Below the pieces are notes generated by a model. It did no database searches. It was not told where the DNA came from and saw nothing but the letters and a program-made list of their open reading frames with translations. From Paenibacillus aurantius (GTDB taxonomy: Bacteria > Bacillota > Bacilli > Paenibacillales > NBRC-103111): DNA of 64,000 bases. Positions 1-7,271 of this stretch are shown in pieces. Both the position numbers and the translations under genes were made by a program. Each line of letters opens with the position of its first letter. Position 1 is the stretch's first letter. The stretch lies in NCBI RefSeq assembly GCF_032268605.1, contig NZ_CP130318.1, forward strand, positions 6,239,771-6,303,770. Reading direction: 5' to 3'.

Positions 1-416
1 CGGTAGCCGGTGCGAACCGAGAAGCAGGTGACGGCCCAGACGCTGTCGTCGTCCTTGTCCTCGTTCCGCCCTGGCCACGGCACCCGGCTGCTCTTCAGCT
101 TGGGGTAGGCCGTCCGGGGCTCGACCGCGCACCACCCGACGGGCTCGTGGTCGAGGTAGGCGACGAGCCCGCTGGTCGTGTCCGCCTCCGGGTTCCCGCA
201 CCCAGTCTGGACACGCAGCAGGAAGGCGCGTTCGTCATCGTCGACCTGTTTCCAGCGGGAGCTCGGAATTTTGAACCGCTGGCAGTAGCACCGGACCGCG
301 TGGCACTTGGCCTGGCCCAGGACAACCTCGAGGTCCTCCCAGGACGCCTTATGGGCGGGCACCACGCGGAGTCCTTCTATTTTCGGGATGGGCCATTCGG
401 ATTCTTCTTGGTTCAT
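1..416 (-). CDS. GNAT family N-acetyltransferase, 3' part beyond window edge
   Basis: Reading the minus strand from the ATG at 416 gives an open frame of 138 codons that runs off the left edge. It begins MNQEESEWPIPKIEGLRVVP, and a GGAGG ribosome site lies about ten bases upstream. Stretches such as TTSGLVAYLDHEPVGWCAVE and DDSVWAVTCFSVRTGYR match the GNAT acetyltransferases common in actinomycetes, which transfer acetyl groups from acetyl-CoA to unknown small substrates. The acetyl-CoA loop should follow the last visible residues and is missing here. The gene is strongly GC-rich with G/C third positions, unlike the AT-richer MATE gene next to it, which suggests transfer from a high-GC donor. 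Family call is firm; substrate unknown. Confidence 0.8.
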   Translation of the reverse strand, partial: MNQEESEWPIPKIEGLRVVPAHKASWEDLEVVLGQAKCHAVRCYCQRFKIPSSRWKQVDDDERAFLLRVQTGCGNPEADTTSGLVAYLDHEPVGWCAVEPRTAYPKLKSSRVPWPGRNEDKDDDSVWAVTCFSVRTGY

Positions 417-577
417 CTGCTGCTGCCTCCTGTTCTGCTTTCCAGCTTGGTGACTCTCCTAACTTATAATATAGAACTATCGTTTCTATTCAAAGACGAA
501 AAGGAAACTGATGTTGCATTTCAATTTTCTGGAGTGATAATCTTGAATCATCAAGACACCCAATGAGGTGATAATAG

Positions 578-1909
578 TTGATTCCAGCCCCGGCAAAACG
601 AGTGTTCGCTATTGCTTTACCAGCGATCGGCGAAGCCTATCTGCAAAGTCTTTTAGGCGTGGTAGATTCTTTTTTTATCGCAAGACTAGGGTTGGTGGCT
701 ATAAACGCGGTTGGCGTGACAAATGTTTATAGTATGACATACCTTGGTGTCTTTGCAGCTGTTTCAACGGCACTATCCGTTTATCTTTCTCGTGCAGTCG
801 GTGCGAATGACCTTAAGCAAGGACGTACGACCGTCTTCCATGGATTTCTGGCCGCTTTTGCCATTGGTTTGTTATTCTCATTTGGGTCCATTGTTTTTGG
901 CGTTCCCCTCTTACATATCATGGGTGCCTATGGAGAACTCCAAGAAACGGCTTTACCTTACTTTCAGATTGTATTGGGTGTTTCTCTCTTACTCGCTTTA
1001 TTTACGGCCCAATCTGCCGCATTTCGAGCAACGGGAGATACCAAAACGCCTCTTAAGGTTGGGGTAGAAATGAATATAGTTCACGTTGTTTTGGACTACA
1101 TTCTGATTTTTGGAATTTGGTTTATTCCAGGCTTAGGTTTAGTGGGAGCAGCTTGGGCTATGGTACTTGCGCGGCTGTATGCTTCTGCACGTTTATGGAG
1201 GAAATCGCGGAAGGTTAAAGCTATTTCGCTAGTGGGAGAAGAGTTAAAGTTCCAAATGTCATTTTTTTTAAGTATGCTCAAATTCACTGTTCCTGTAGCT
1301 GTGGAACGACTATCCATGAGACTCGGGCAAGTCGTTTATTTCGGTTTGATTGTTAGAATGGGCACGGAATCCTATGCCGCGCATAATATAGCCGGCACGT
1401 TAACCGTTTTCGCTTCGACCATTGGAACAGGTTTTGCTATAGCCGCCAGTGTAACGATTGGACAGGCAATCGGAAATAAAAATGTGGAGGCAGTACACTC
1501 TTACAGACGATGGAGTTATATTCAATCAGCCATTTCGATGACGATTGTGACAGCGCTGATTTTTATTTTTTCCCCTTGGATTGGACAATTGTTTACCAAT
1601 AACAGCACGGTTCTTCACTTGCTGTTCATAGTCCTTGCAATAGATATATTTTCACAGCCCTTCTTGGCATCTTCCCTAGTCGACACATCTGCCATTCAGG
1701 CTGGTGGTAATAGTAAATATCCTATGATAGTGACAACTATAGGGATCTGGGGCATTCGTACGCTTGGGGTTTACGTCTTTGCATGGAAATTGGGAATGGG
1801 ACTCCCTGCCGTTTGGGCAAGTATTGCTGCTGACAATGCACTTAGAGCCTATTTATTTATGAGATACCGCACTAAGTCTACATTGGGATTGAACAATCCT
1901 GCGAGTTAG
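578..1909 (+). CDS. MATE family multidrug/cation efflux transporter
   Basis: A 443-residue integral membrane protein of MatE type with about twelve hydrophobic segments in two homologous halves, the usual length for the family. These proteins export drugs or metabolites in exchange for Na+ or H+ across the cytoplasmic membrane. The start is a TTG at 578 preceded by GAGGTG; no better in-frame start lies nearby. Family-typical stretches include the N-terminal PAIGEAYLQSLLGVVDSFFI and the GDTKTPLK segment between the halves. It stands alone, divergent from the GNAT gene, with a TATAAT-like sequence at about 472-477 in the AT-rich gap, and it is followed by a terminator. Substrate cannot be told from sequence. 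Confidence 0.88.
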   Translation: MIPAPAKRVFAIALPAIGEAYLQSLLGVVDSFFIARLGLVAINAVGVTNVYSMTYLGVFAAVSTALSVYLSRAVGANDLKQGRTTVFHGFLAAFAIGLLFSFGSIVFGVPLLHIMGAYGELQETALPYFQIVLGVSLLLALFTAQSAAFRATGDTKTPLKVGVEMNIVHVVLDYILIFGIWFIPGLGLVGAAWAMVLARLYASARLWRKSRKVKAISLVGEELKFQMSFFLSMLKFTVPVAVERLSMRLGQVVYFGLIVRMGTESYAAHNIAGTLTVFASTIGTGFAIAASVTIGQAIGNKNVEAVHSYRRWSYIQSAISMTIVTALIFIFSPWIGQLFTNNSTVLHLLFIVLAIDIFSQPFLASSLVDTSAIQAGGNSKYPMIVTTIGIWGIRTLGVYVFAWKLGMGLPAVWASIAADNALRAYLFMRYRTKSTLGLNNPAS

Positions 1910-1949
1910 TTTTGATACCAAATAGGATCACGTGAGTTTTGAATTAACA

Positions 1950-1979
1950 AAGGAGCCCCCACGAATGGAGGCTCCTTTT
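1950..1979 (+). terminator. Rho-independent terminator after the MATE gene
   Basis: AGGAGCC pairs with GGCTCCT across a 12-base loop and is followed by TTTT. Confidence 0.8.
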
Positions 1980-2066
1980 CATTTCCATTTTATCCGTAAG
2001 CGTCAAATAGCCCGAACTTTTGCTTTATAAGAGGAAAATCGAGGCGGCCCCTTTTTGAAATGTTCG

Positions 2067-2432
2067 TTACTGGCTAATGGTGATAACATCTTCCGGAAGA
2101 ACACCTGTACGTTGAATTCGGCGGATTTGTGCATTCGTTAATATTTCGTCAACGAGAACAAAGGAGGATGTAACATCGTTAAACCCACGGGTGCGCAAAT
2201 CACGTACCGCCTGGGCTCCGCGGAATACTCGGAAGTTGCCTTTATAGTTAATTCCGGAAAACAATACCAAAGTGACTTCTCTAGGATCCTCTGCGTTGCT
2301 GAGAGTGAAACTCGAAAGTACGTTATCAAAACGAAAAGCCCGCAGGTCACGTACGGCAACCCCATCTTCACCGCTAAAGAGAATACGGCGGACAGTAAAA
2401 TTTAAACCTTGCCACAAAGCGAGTCTTGGCAT
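2067..2432 (-). CDS. Beta/gamma-crystallin domain protein
   Basis: A 121-residue protein made of two tandem Greek-key motifs. Each ends in the calcium-binding consensus of the family: FDNVLSS in the first and FNDVTSS in the second. Each is preceded by a near-identical VRDLR stretch, so the protein looks like an internal duplication. There is no signal peptide. Microbial beta/gamma-crystallins bind Ca2+ through the N/D-N/D-x-x-S/T-S motif and are linked to stress or dormancy, but the role here is unknown. The ATG at 2432 is chosen over the GTG at 2441 because the AGGGGG ribosome site sits about eight bases before it. It stands alone and convergent with the MATE gene. Domain call firm, function open. 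Confidence 0.8.
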   Translation of the reverse strand: MPRLALWQGLNFTVRRILFSGEDGVAVRDLRAFRFDNVLSSFTLSNAEDPREVTLVLFSGINYKGNFRVFRGAQAVRDLRTRGFNDVTSSFVLVDEILTNAQIRRIQRTGVLPEDVITISQ

Positions 2433-2604
2433 TTGGTTCACCCCCTTTTTTGCAGCATAATTCCAATATATGTGAAAATGCCAAACCCGATTGGACCATT
2501 AGGAATACTACCTTATTATGTGTGTTTGATCAGCAGGAACGGTCAAACCCTACACCATTTTCTTGTCCCGACATACCATAAAATAGACTGGAAAGGAGGG
2601 TAAT

Positions 2605-2649
2605 ATGAGAACGATCTGGGTACTAACGTGGGAATATGACCCTATCTGA
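2605..2649 (+). pseudogene. 14-codon remnant resembling the start of a GT4 glycosyltransferase
   Basis: An excellent ribosome site (AAAGGAGGG) is followed after four bases by ATG and the peptide MRTIWVLTWEYDPI, then TGA. The peptide resembles the N-terminus of GT4-family glycosyltransferases (pattern LWLTWEYPP). Nothing downstream to 2790 continues it convincingly in any frame. I read it as the surviving start of a degraded gene; a short leader peptide is the alternative. Confidence 0.35.
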
Positions 2650-2909
2650 TCGAGTTCTTTCCTTAAACAGCTCGATAAGTATGGAAAAGTACGATAATAA
2701 AGTCCAGCAGCCAGTGCAGTTCGCGGGATTGAGGGCTTTTATTTGCCGCGGGGGCAATCTTATGGGTTAGGTGTCAGAAATGAAACTTGAAGCAAATAAT
2801 CACCAAATACATACAAAAAATATGAAAAAATGTTACTAACTCATCCTTGAAAAAGGCCTGATCCTCAGACCCTCTTTATCCATCGATAGATGTTCCCCCA
2901 AGAGTTTAG

Positions 2910-2969
2910 TATAATGGCGTTGTAGAAGTGCCGAACGGTAAGGGCCGAGGGAAAGCATCCCCGGCCCTT
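2910..2969 (+). promoter_or_regulatory. Candidate -10 and leader hairpin before the 3029 gene
   Basis: TATAAT at 2910-2915 is a good -10, although no convincing -35 is seen 17 bases upstream. A GC-rich hairpin follows: AAGGGCCG pairs with CGGCCCTT around an eight-base loop, with two further GG/CC pairs. Only three T's follow, so it is a weak terminator or a leader structure. An 11-base direct repeat, CATCGATAGAT, brackets the element at 2881 and 2990. The rest of the 2433-3028 gap holds only the glycosyltransferase remnant. Confidence 0.4.
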
Positions 2970-3028
2970 TACTGCACGGTTAAGCACCTCATCGATAGAT
3001 TCGAATATACACTAGGAGGAAGCATCCC

Positions 3029-3823
3029 ATGACCGGTAGAACGACGTTCGACGCCATCGTCTCCAGCCTCACCGAGCCGTACCATCTGGAAGGCGATAGA
3101 GGCATCATCTTCCGGGTCCGTACTTCCCGGGCGGAGGAGGTCCAGGTGTTCCTGCCTGTCAGCCGCGCCGAGCTAGTCGATGAGGTTGATCTCTCCGCGG
3201 GTGCCAAGCTGCGGATTGAGGGGGAGCAGCTGGATACCGGCATCGTTGTGGTCCTGGACCTCTCCCCCTCCCCGGGATTTTCGCTGGAGCCGGAGGGCCG
3301 CCTGCTCGGCACGGTCGACATCCCCATCCCCGCACTGTCACGGCTAAACCCGTGGCGGGAGCGGCGCTACAAGCTGATCCTGTGGGGCGGTATTGCCGCG
3401 GTGCTGGCAGTCGGCATCATCGGAATGACGACAGACAACGCCGTGGGCAATGTTGCCATGCCGCTCTTCCTCGCCTTATGCGCCTGGCTGGTGGTGGGTG
3501 ACCTTCTCACCCGGCGGGTGGACAATCGGGAGTATGCCGCGCTGGCCCGGACCGCGGCGGAGGCCATCCAGGCGGGCCTCCACGTCCCCGTGCCGGAGGC
3601 CGCGGTGGTTACACTGCTGGGCGGGGGGTTGGAACGGACCGGAAACCCGTGGAACCCTACCCGGCCGCAGCAGCCCCGGGCGGTCAGCTGGAGAAGCGGT
3701 CGGGAGCAGGCGGTGCTGCATGCCGATATCACCCCGAAGCCGCTGCGGCCCAACTCCACCGCCACCATCACGATTACCTCCCTAGAAGATGCTACATATG
3801 CCGAGCGCATGCGTACTAGATAA
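3029..3823 (+). CDS. Uncharacterised two-TM membrane protein
   Basis: A 264-residue protein I do not recognise. Residues 1-110 form a soluble, beta-rich-looking domain with many alternating hydrophobic residues. Two membrane segments follow, at about 114-133 (LILWGGIAAVLAVGIIGM) and 140-160. A C-terminal part of about 100 residues contains a Gly- and Pro-rich stretch. The start is supported by AGGAGG nine bases upstream. The gene is GC-rich compared with the AT-rich DNA before it and stands alone, downstream of a leader hairpin. No catalytic motif is visible. It could be a membrane-anchored sensor or an orphan cargo gene; no function is assigned. Confidence 0.6.
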   Translation: MTGRTTFDAIVSSLTEPYHLEGDRGIIFRVRTSRAEEVQVFLPVSRAELVDEVDLSAGAKLRIEGEQLDTGIVVVLDLSPSPGFSLEPEGRLLGTVDIPIPALSRLNPWRERRYKLILWGGIAAVLAVGIIGMTTDNAVGNVAMPLFLALCAWLVVGDLLTRRVDNREYAALARTAAEAIQAGLHVPVPEAAVVTLLGGGLERTGNPWNPTRPQQPRAVSWRSGREQAVLHADITPKPLRPNSTATITITSLEDATYAERMRTR

Positions 3824-3863
3824 AGCTAAGGCAAATTACTTGTAATCAAACCGCTTATGGCAG

Positions 3864-3892
3864 TTGCCTTTTCCTTCCACACCGTATAAAAT
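3864..3892 (+). promoter_or_regulatory. Sigma-A-type promoter of the UMP-kinase paralogue leader
   Basis: TTGCCT at 3864-3869 and TAAAAT at 3887-3892 are separated by 17 bases. Transcription would begin near 3899, about 150 bases before the coding start. Confidence 0.6.
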
Positions 3893-3928
3893 AAATCGAT
3901 GGAAAATTACTGGAAAGGGGTGGGGAAT

Positions 3929-4018
3929 ATGAGGGGGAAACGGAGGCTTGATCATCCGTCGACGGTTACCCTTTCCTATCCCCATTCCAGTGAAACACTA
4001 AAGCATTTGTTGCTTTAG
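3929..4018 (+). CDS. Possible leader peptide upstream of the UMP-kinase paralogue
   Basis: A 29-codon frame begins with ATG at 3929 behind a purine-rich AAGGGGTGGGG ribosome site. It ends with three Leu codons (TTG TTG CTT) and a TAG inside the 3' arm of the terminator hairpin at 3995-4026. Ribosomes reading it would disrupt that hairpin, as expected for a leader peptide in attenuation. The frame is short and could be chance. Confidence 0.35.
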   Translation: MRGKRRLDHPSTVTLSYPHSSETLKHLLL

Positions 4019-4026
4019 TGTTTTTT
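3995..4026 (+). terminator. Attenuator-type terminator just before the UMP-kinase paralogue
   Basis: A perfect 11-bp stem (ACACTAAAGCA with TGCTTTAGTGT, five-base loop) is followed by six T's. It ends only nine bases before the GGAGGTG ribosome site of the gene. Upstream, ACTGGAA at 3909 can pair with TTCCAGT at 3985, extended by GGGG/CCCC, around a smaller ACGGA/TCCGT hairpin. The leader therefore folds into two successive structures. Confidence 0.65.
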
Positions 4027-4047
4027 ATTTGCGCGGAGGTGAAATCA

Positions 4048-4785
4048 TTGACCAGGTACAAAAGGGTTCTTATTAAACTAAGCGGTGGAGCGGTAGCCGG
4101 AAGCACGGAGTTTGGCTTTGAGCCCGAGAAATTGGACCATATCGCAAACGAGATCATGTCGGTTGTGAATCGAGGGGTGGAGGTATCCTTGGTGATAGGC
4201 GGTGGGAATATTTTCCGCGGCCACATGGGGGAAAGCTGGGGCATCGAAAGAGCGGAAGCGGACAACATCGGCACCCTCGCCACGGTGATTAACAGCTTGA
4301 TGCTCCGAGGGGTCCTTAAAGCCAAAACCCCCAAAGAAGTTCGGGTCATGACGGCCATCCCGATCACCTCCGTTGCCGAACCCTACATCCGATTAAGGGC
4401 CATCCACCATCTGGAAAAGGGTCACATTGTTATTTTTGCAGGAGGAAACGGGCAGCCCTACGTGACGACCGATTATCCTTCCGTCCAAAGGGCCATCGAA
4501 GTGAACTGCGATGCTCTGTTGGTCGCCAAACAAGGGGTGGATGGGGTGTTCCATGCCGACCCTAAGTACGACAAAGAAGCAAGGAAATACCGGTCTCTTC
4601 ACTACAACGATGTCTTAACCCGTAACCTGAAGGTAATGGATCAGTCCGCTTTTATCCTAGCCCGTGACCACAATCTTCCCCTTCATGTGTTTAATTTTGA
4701 TAAGCCAGGCTCCATGAAGGAGATTTGTGAAGGGAACCATCATGGAACCACGATTAGTGCGGAATCCGTTTTTGAATGGGAATGA
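4048..4785 (+). CDS. UMP kinase (PyrH) paralogue
   Basis: An amino-acid-kinase-family protein of 245 residues that resembles PyrH, which phosphorylates UMP to UDP in pyrimidine nucleotide synthesis. Visible motifs are KLSGGAVAG near the N-terminus, VIGGGNIFRG, ADNIGTLATVINSLML and VDGVFHADPKYDKEARKY. The UMP-binding segment reads AGGNGQPYVTTDYPS, which departs from the usual GGTGNPFFTTDTA, so it is probably a second, specialised copy; the housekeeping pyrH normally lies with tsf and frr. The start is set at TTG 4048 by GGAGGTG seven bases before it. The gene stands alone behind its own promoter and attenuator-like leader. Confidence 0.75.
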   Translation: MTRYKRVLIKLSGGAVAGSTEFGFEPEKLDHIANEIMSVVNRGVEVSLVIGGGNIFRGHMGESWGIERAEADNIGTLATVINSLMLRGVLKAKTPKEVRVMTAIPITSVAEPYIRLRAIHHLEKGHIVIFAGGNGQPYVTTDYPSVQRAIEVNCDALLVAKQGVDGVFHADPKYDKEARKYRSLHYNDVLTRNLKVMDQSAFILARDHNLPLHVFNFDKPGSMKEICEGNHHGTTISAESVFEWE

Positions 4786-4913
4786 CACCGTATTGGGTTT
4801 TTTATCGCATGGTGGATCATGCTTTCGGGATTCATCGGATTTTGCATGGCCGCCGTGATTATCTTCGCGAATTGTTCGATAAGGATTGAAATCAGCCTGC
4901 GCCTATTAAGGAT

Positions 4914-4949
4914 AGCAGCCTCCGTCCCAAAAGGGGCGGAGGCTGCTTT
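4914..4949 (+). terminator. Rho-independent terminator after the UMP-kinase paralogue
   Basis: A long stem pairs AGCAGCCTCCG with CGGAGGCTGCT, followed by TTTA. Confidence 0.8.
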
Positions 4950-4996
4950 ATTAAACCTTTACTAGGCTATCGCAGTCTGGTAAACTGTTCCCGATT

Positions 4997-5034
4997 AATT
5001 GTTAACCCAAAACAAATAAAATTGGTTAACAATT
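4997..5034 (+). promoter_or_regulatory. BirA biotin operator
   Basis: Perfect 11-base inverted repeats, AATTGTTAACC and GGTTAACAATT, are separated by 16 bases. This matches the BirA (biotin repressor) operator of firmicutes in sequence and spacing. It lies about 50 bases before bioB and would cover the promoter, so bioB should be shut off when biotin is plentiful. Confidence 0.85.
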
Positions 5035-5083
5035 CACCTATCGTCTATTAAACAGGCAATCTCAAATTTTACTTAAATAAGGG

Positions 5084-6091
5084 ATGATCACAATTAAAAC
5101 GATACAAACCGATTTTACGTGGCAGTCACTCGCGTATAAAGCGCTTAATGGGGACTCTTTAACACTAGAAGAAGGACTAAGTGTTCTTGAAGCCGATAAT
5201 GATCAAGTACTTCCGTTGATGCAAGCTGCGTTTCAGGTTAGAAAGCATTTTTACGGAAAAAAAGTGAAGCTGAACATGATCATTAACGCCAAGAGCGGAC
5301 ATTGCCCCGAGGACTGCGGTTACTGCTCACAATCGATCGTTTCGACAGCTCCGGTGGAGAAGTACACCCTGCTGGACAAAGACTCGCTACTTGCGGGTGC
5401 ACGTGAAGCCATGGCCCGAAAGGCAGGGACCTATTGCATCGTTGCTTCGGGGAAAGGTCCGACCGAGAAAGAGTTGGATCAGGTGATATCCGCCGTCAAA
5501 GAAATTCGGGAAACGTTGCCGCTGAAAATTTGTGCATGTTTGGGGATTTTAAAAGATGCTCAAGCCAAACGTCTCGTCGAAGCAGGCGTTCACCGATACA
5601 ATCACAACTTGAACACAAGTAAAGCTAATTATGCGTCTATTACGACAACACACACCTACGACCAGCGCGTAGAAACAGTGGAACATGTAAAGACGAGCGG
5701 CATGTCGCCTTGCTCCGGTGTGATTATCGGAATGGGCGAGACGAATCGAGAAATTGTAGAAATGGCTTTTGCCCTACGGGAACTAGATGCAGATTCGATT
5801 CCCGTTAATTTCCTTAATGCGATTCCAGGAACTCCGTTAGAGAAGGCGGGACGCACGTCGTCTATGAAGGCTTTAAAGGTATTGTCACTTTTTCGATTTA
5901 TTTGCCCTTCCAAAGAAATTCGCGTAGCGGGCGGGCGCGAAGTTAGCCTTCGTACCTTGCAGCCTCTGTCTTTGTACGCAGCTAACTCCCTCTTTGTGGG
6001 CGATTATTTAACTACAGCAGGACAAGCGGTTTCCACCGATCATCAAATCATTGAAGATTTAGGCTTCGAAATTGAGCTGAACGCATTGTAA
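5084..6091 (+). CDS. bioB: Biotin synthase
   Basis: A 335-residue radical-SAM enzyme of normal length that inserts sulfur into dethiobiotin, the last step of biotin synthesis. The radical-SAM cluster motif CPEDCGYC is at about residues 69-76, inside NMIINAKSGHCPEDCGYCSQ. Other family stretches are YNHNLNTSKANY, SGVIIGMGET and NFLNAIPGTPLE. The ribosome site before ATG 5084 is weak (AAGGG adjoining the ATG), but the N-terminal alignment with BioB proteins supports this start. It is an isolated bioB with no other bio genes beside it. The upstream BirA operator indicates biotin control. Function is secure. Confidence 0.96.
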   Translation: MITIKTIQTDFTWQSLAYKALNGDSLTLEEGLSVLEADNDQVLPLMQAAFQVRKHFYGKKVKLNMIINAKSGHCPEDCGYCSQSIVSTAPVEKYTLLDKDSLLAGAREAMARKAGTYCIVASGKGPTEKELDQVISAVKEIRETLPLKICACLGILKDAQAKRLVEAGVHRYNHNLNTSKANYASITTTHTYDQRVETVEHVKTSGMSPCSGVIIGMGETNREIVEMAFALRELDADSIPVNFLNAIPGTPLEKAGRTSSMKALKVLSLFRFICPSKEIRVAGGREVSLRTLQPLSLYAANSLFVGDYLTTAGQAVSTDHQIIEDLGFEIELNAL

Positions 6092-6138
6092 GGTGTTTGA
6101 TAAGGAATTGGGTGAAAAAGGAGTGCCGCTGGAAGTTG

Positions 6139-7089
6139 TCAGAGAACGAATTTCCAAATCAGCCAGCAAAGGAGCACGGAAAGCCAGGAAATGAAGCCAA
6201 ACACCATAACAATCTTATTCTCGCTCCAGCCGTACTTCAGGCTGAAATGAAAATGAATCGGAGTCATCCGGAAGATCCGCAATTTCGTTCGCTTGTAATA
6301 CCAGACTTGCAGAATGACGGAAAATTGTTCCGCCAGATAGACGGAAAACAGGAGAGGAATCAGAATTTCAACCTTCTCGATGATGGCCAGAAACGATAGT
6401 GAACCTCCGATGGCGAGCGACCCGGTATCCCCCATAAAGGCTCGGGCCGGATAAATATTGTAGAGAAACAAACCGAGCAGACAGCCAATCATGACAAGCG
6501 AAAAGACTTGCACCTCCGGCTTGTCCGAAATCAGAAAAAAGAAAAAGTAGGTGGGGATCGCTACATTGATCAACAGCCCGTCCAATCCGTCCGTAAAATT
6601 AATGGCGTTCGCGGAACCTACCACAAACAAAAGCATGATGAGGATGTAGACGTACACCGGCAGATGTAACTGAAAGCCGTGGAACAACGCGATGTCACTG
6701 GTCAGAGAGAAGAAACGAAACAATGTGAAGAGCAGCAAGCCCGTAAAAGCGAATTGAAGCACCAGCTTGGTCCGTCCGGAGATTCCCGATGGGTCCTGCC
6801 AGAATGCCTTTTTGAAATCATCCATAAAGCCGATCGAGCTGAATAAAAGAAACGTAACGCCTAGCAGGCTCATCAAGGGAGTAGAATGAGACTGGAGGGC
6901 CATCCCCACCCCGATAAACAAGACCAGTCCAGCCATCAGCGGTGTTCCCCGTTTGGCTTGGTGGTCAAGCGGCAGTTCTGATCGAATCGGCTGCGTTAGC
7001 TTTAGAACGCGCAGCGCCCTAATGAGCAGTGGGGTACAGAATGCTACCAATAAGAACGAAAGACCGGACACGCTTAAGATCCCTAACAT
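6139..7089 (-). CDS. MraY-like glycosyltransferase (polyprenyl-phosphate sugar-phosphate transferase paralogue)
   Basis: A multi-pass membrane protein of about 316 residues related to MraY and WecA, enzymes that move a sugar-1-phosphate from UDP onto undecaprenyl phosphate. Motifs include the MraY-like QPIRSELPLDHQAKRGTPLM, the catalytic NAINFTDGLDGL, GDTGSLAIGG, and MTPIHFHFSLKYGWSE where MraY has a three-His motif. The ATG at 7089 is chosen because the protein then begins directly at the first membrane helix (MLGILSVSGLSFLLVAF). It is outside any dcw cluster, so it is a paralogue rather than the housekeeping mraY. Its exact lipid-linked product is not predictable. It is convergent with bioB. 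Confidence 0.75.
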   Translation of the reverse strand: MLGILSVSGLSFLLVAFCTPLLIRALRVLKLTQPIRSELPLDHQAKRGTPLMAGLVLFIGVGMALQSHSTPLMSLLGVTFLLFSSIGFMDDFKKAFWQDPSGISGRTKLVLQFAFTGLLLFTLFRFFSLTSDIALFHGFQLHLPVYVYILIMLLFVVGSANAINFTDGLDGLLINVAIPTYFFFFLISDKPEVQVFSLVMIGCLLGLFLYNIYPARAFMGDTGSLAIGGSLSFLAIIEKVEILIPLLFSVYLAEQFSVILQVWYYKRTKLRIFRMTPIHFHFSLKYGWSENKIVMVFGFISWLSVLLCWLIWKFVL

Positions 7090-7200
7090 GCTAGCACCGC
7101 TTTCCGAAATCTCTTTTTTATTATTATATTTCAATCTAGTGGGCAAATATTCCTTTTCGTGATGGAAGAATAGGTTCCGATAATCCTTTCTAAATATTCC

Positions 7201-7230
7201 TTTACAAGAATATTCCCAATGACGTATACT
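7201..7230 (+). promoter_or_regulatory. Candidate promoter of the SRPBCC gene
   Basis: TTTACA and TATACT with 18-base spacing lie about 40 bases before the gene. Confidence 0.5.
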
Positions 7231-7271
7231 TTAATCAAGAGGTTATTTACGATAGGGAGGAATGGATTCTA

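Noticed and set aside
147..566. A plus-strand frame of 139 codons at the left edge
   Set aside because: Opposite to a clear GNAT gene with its own ribosome site; the sequence has no family features.
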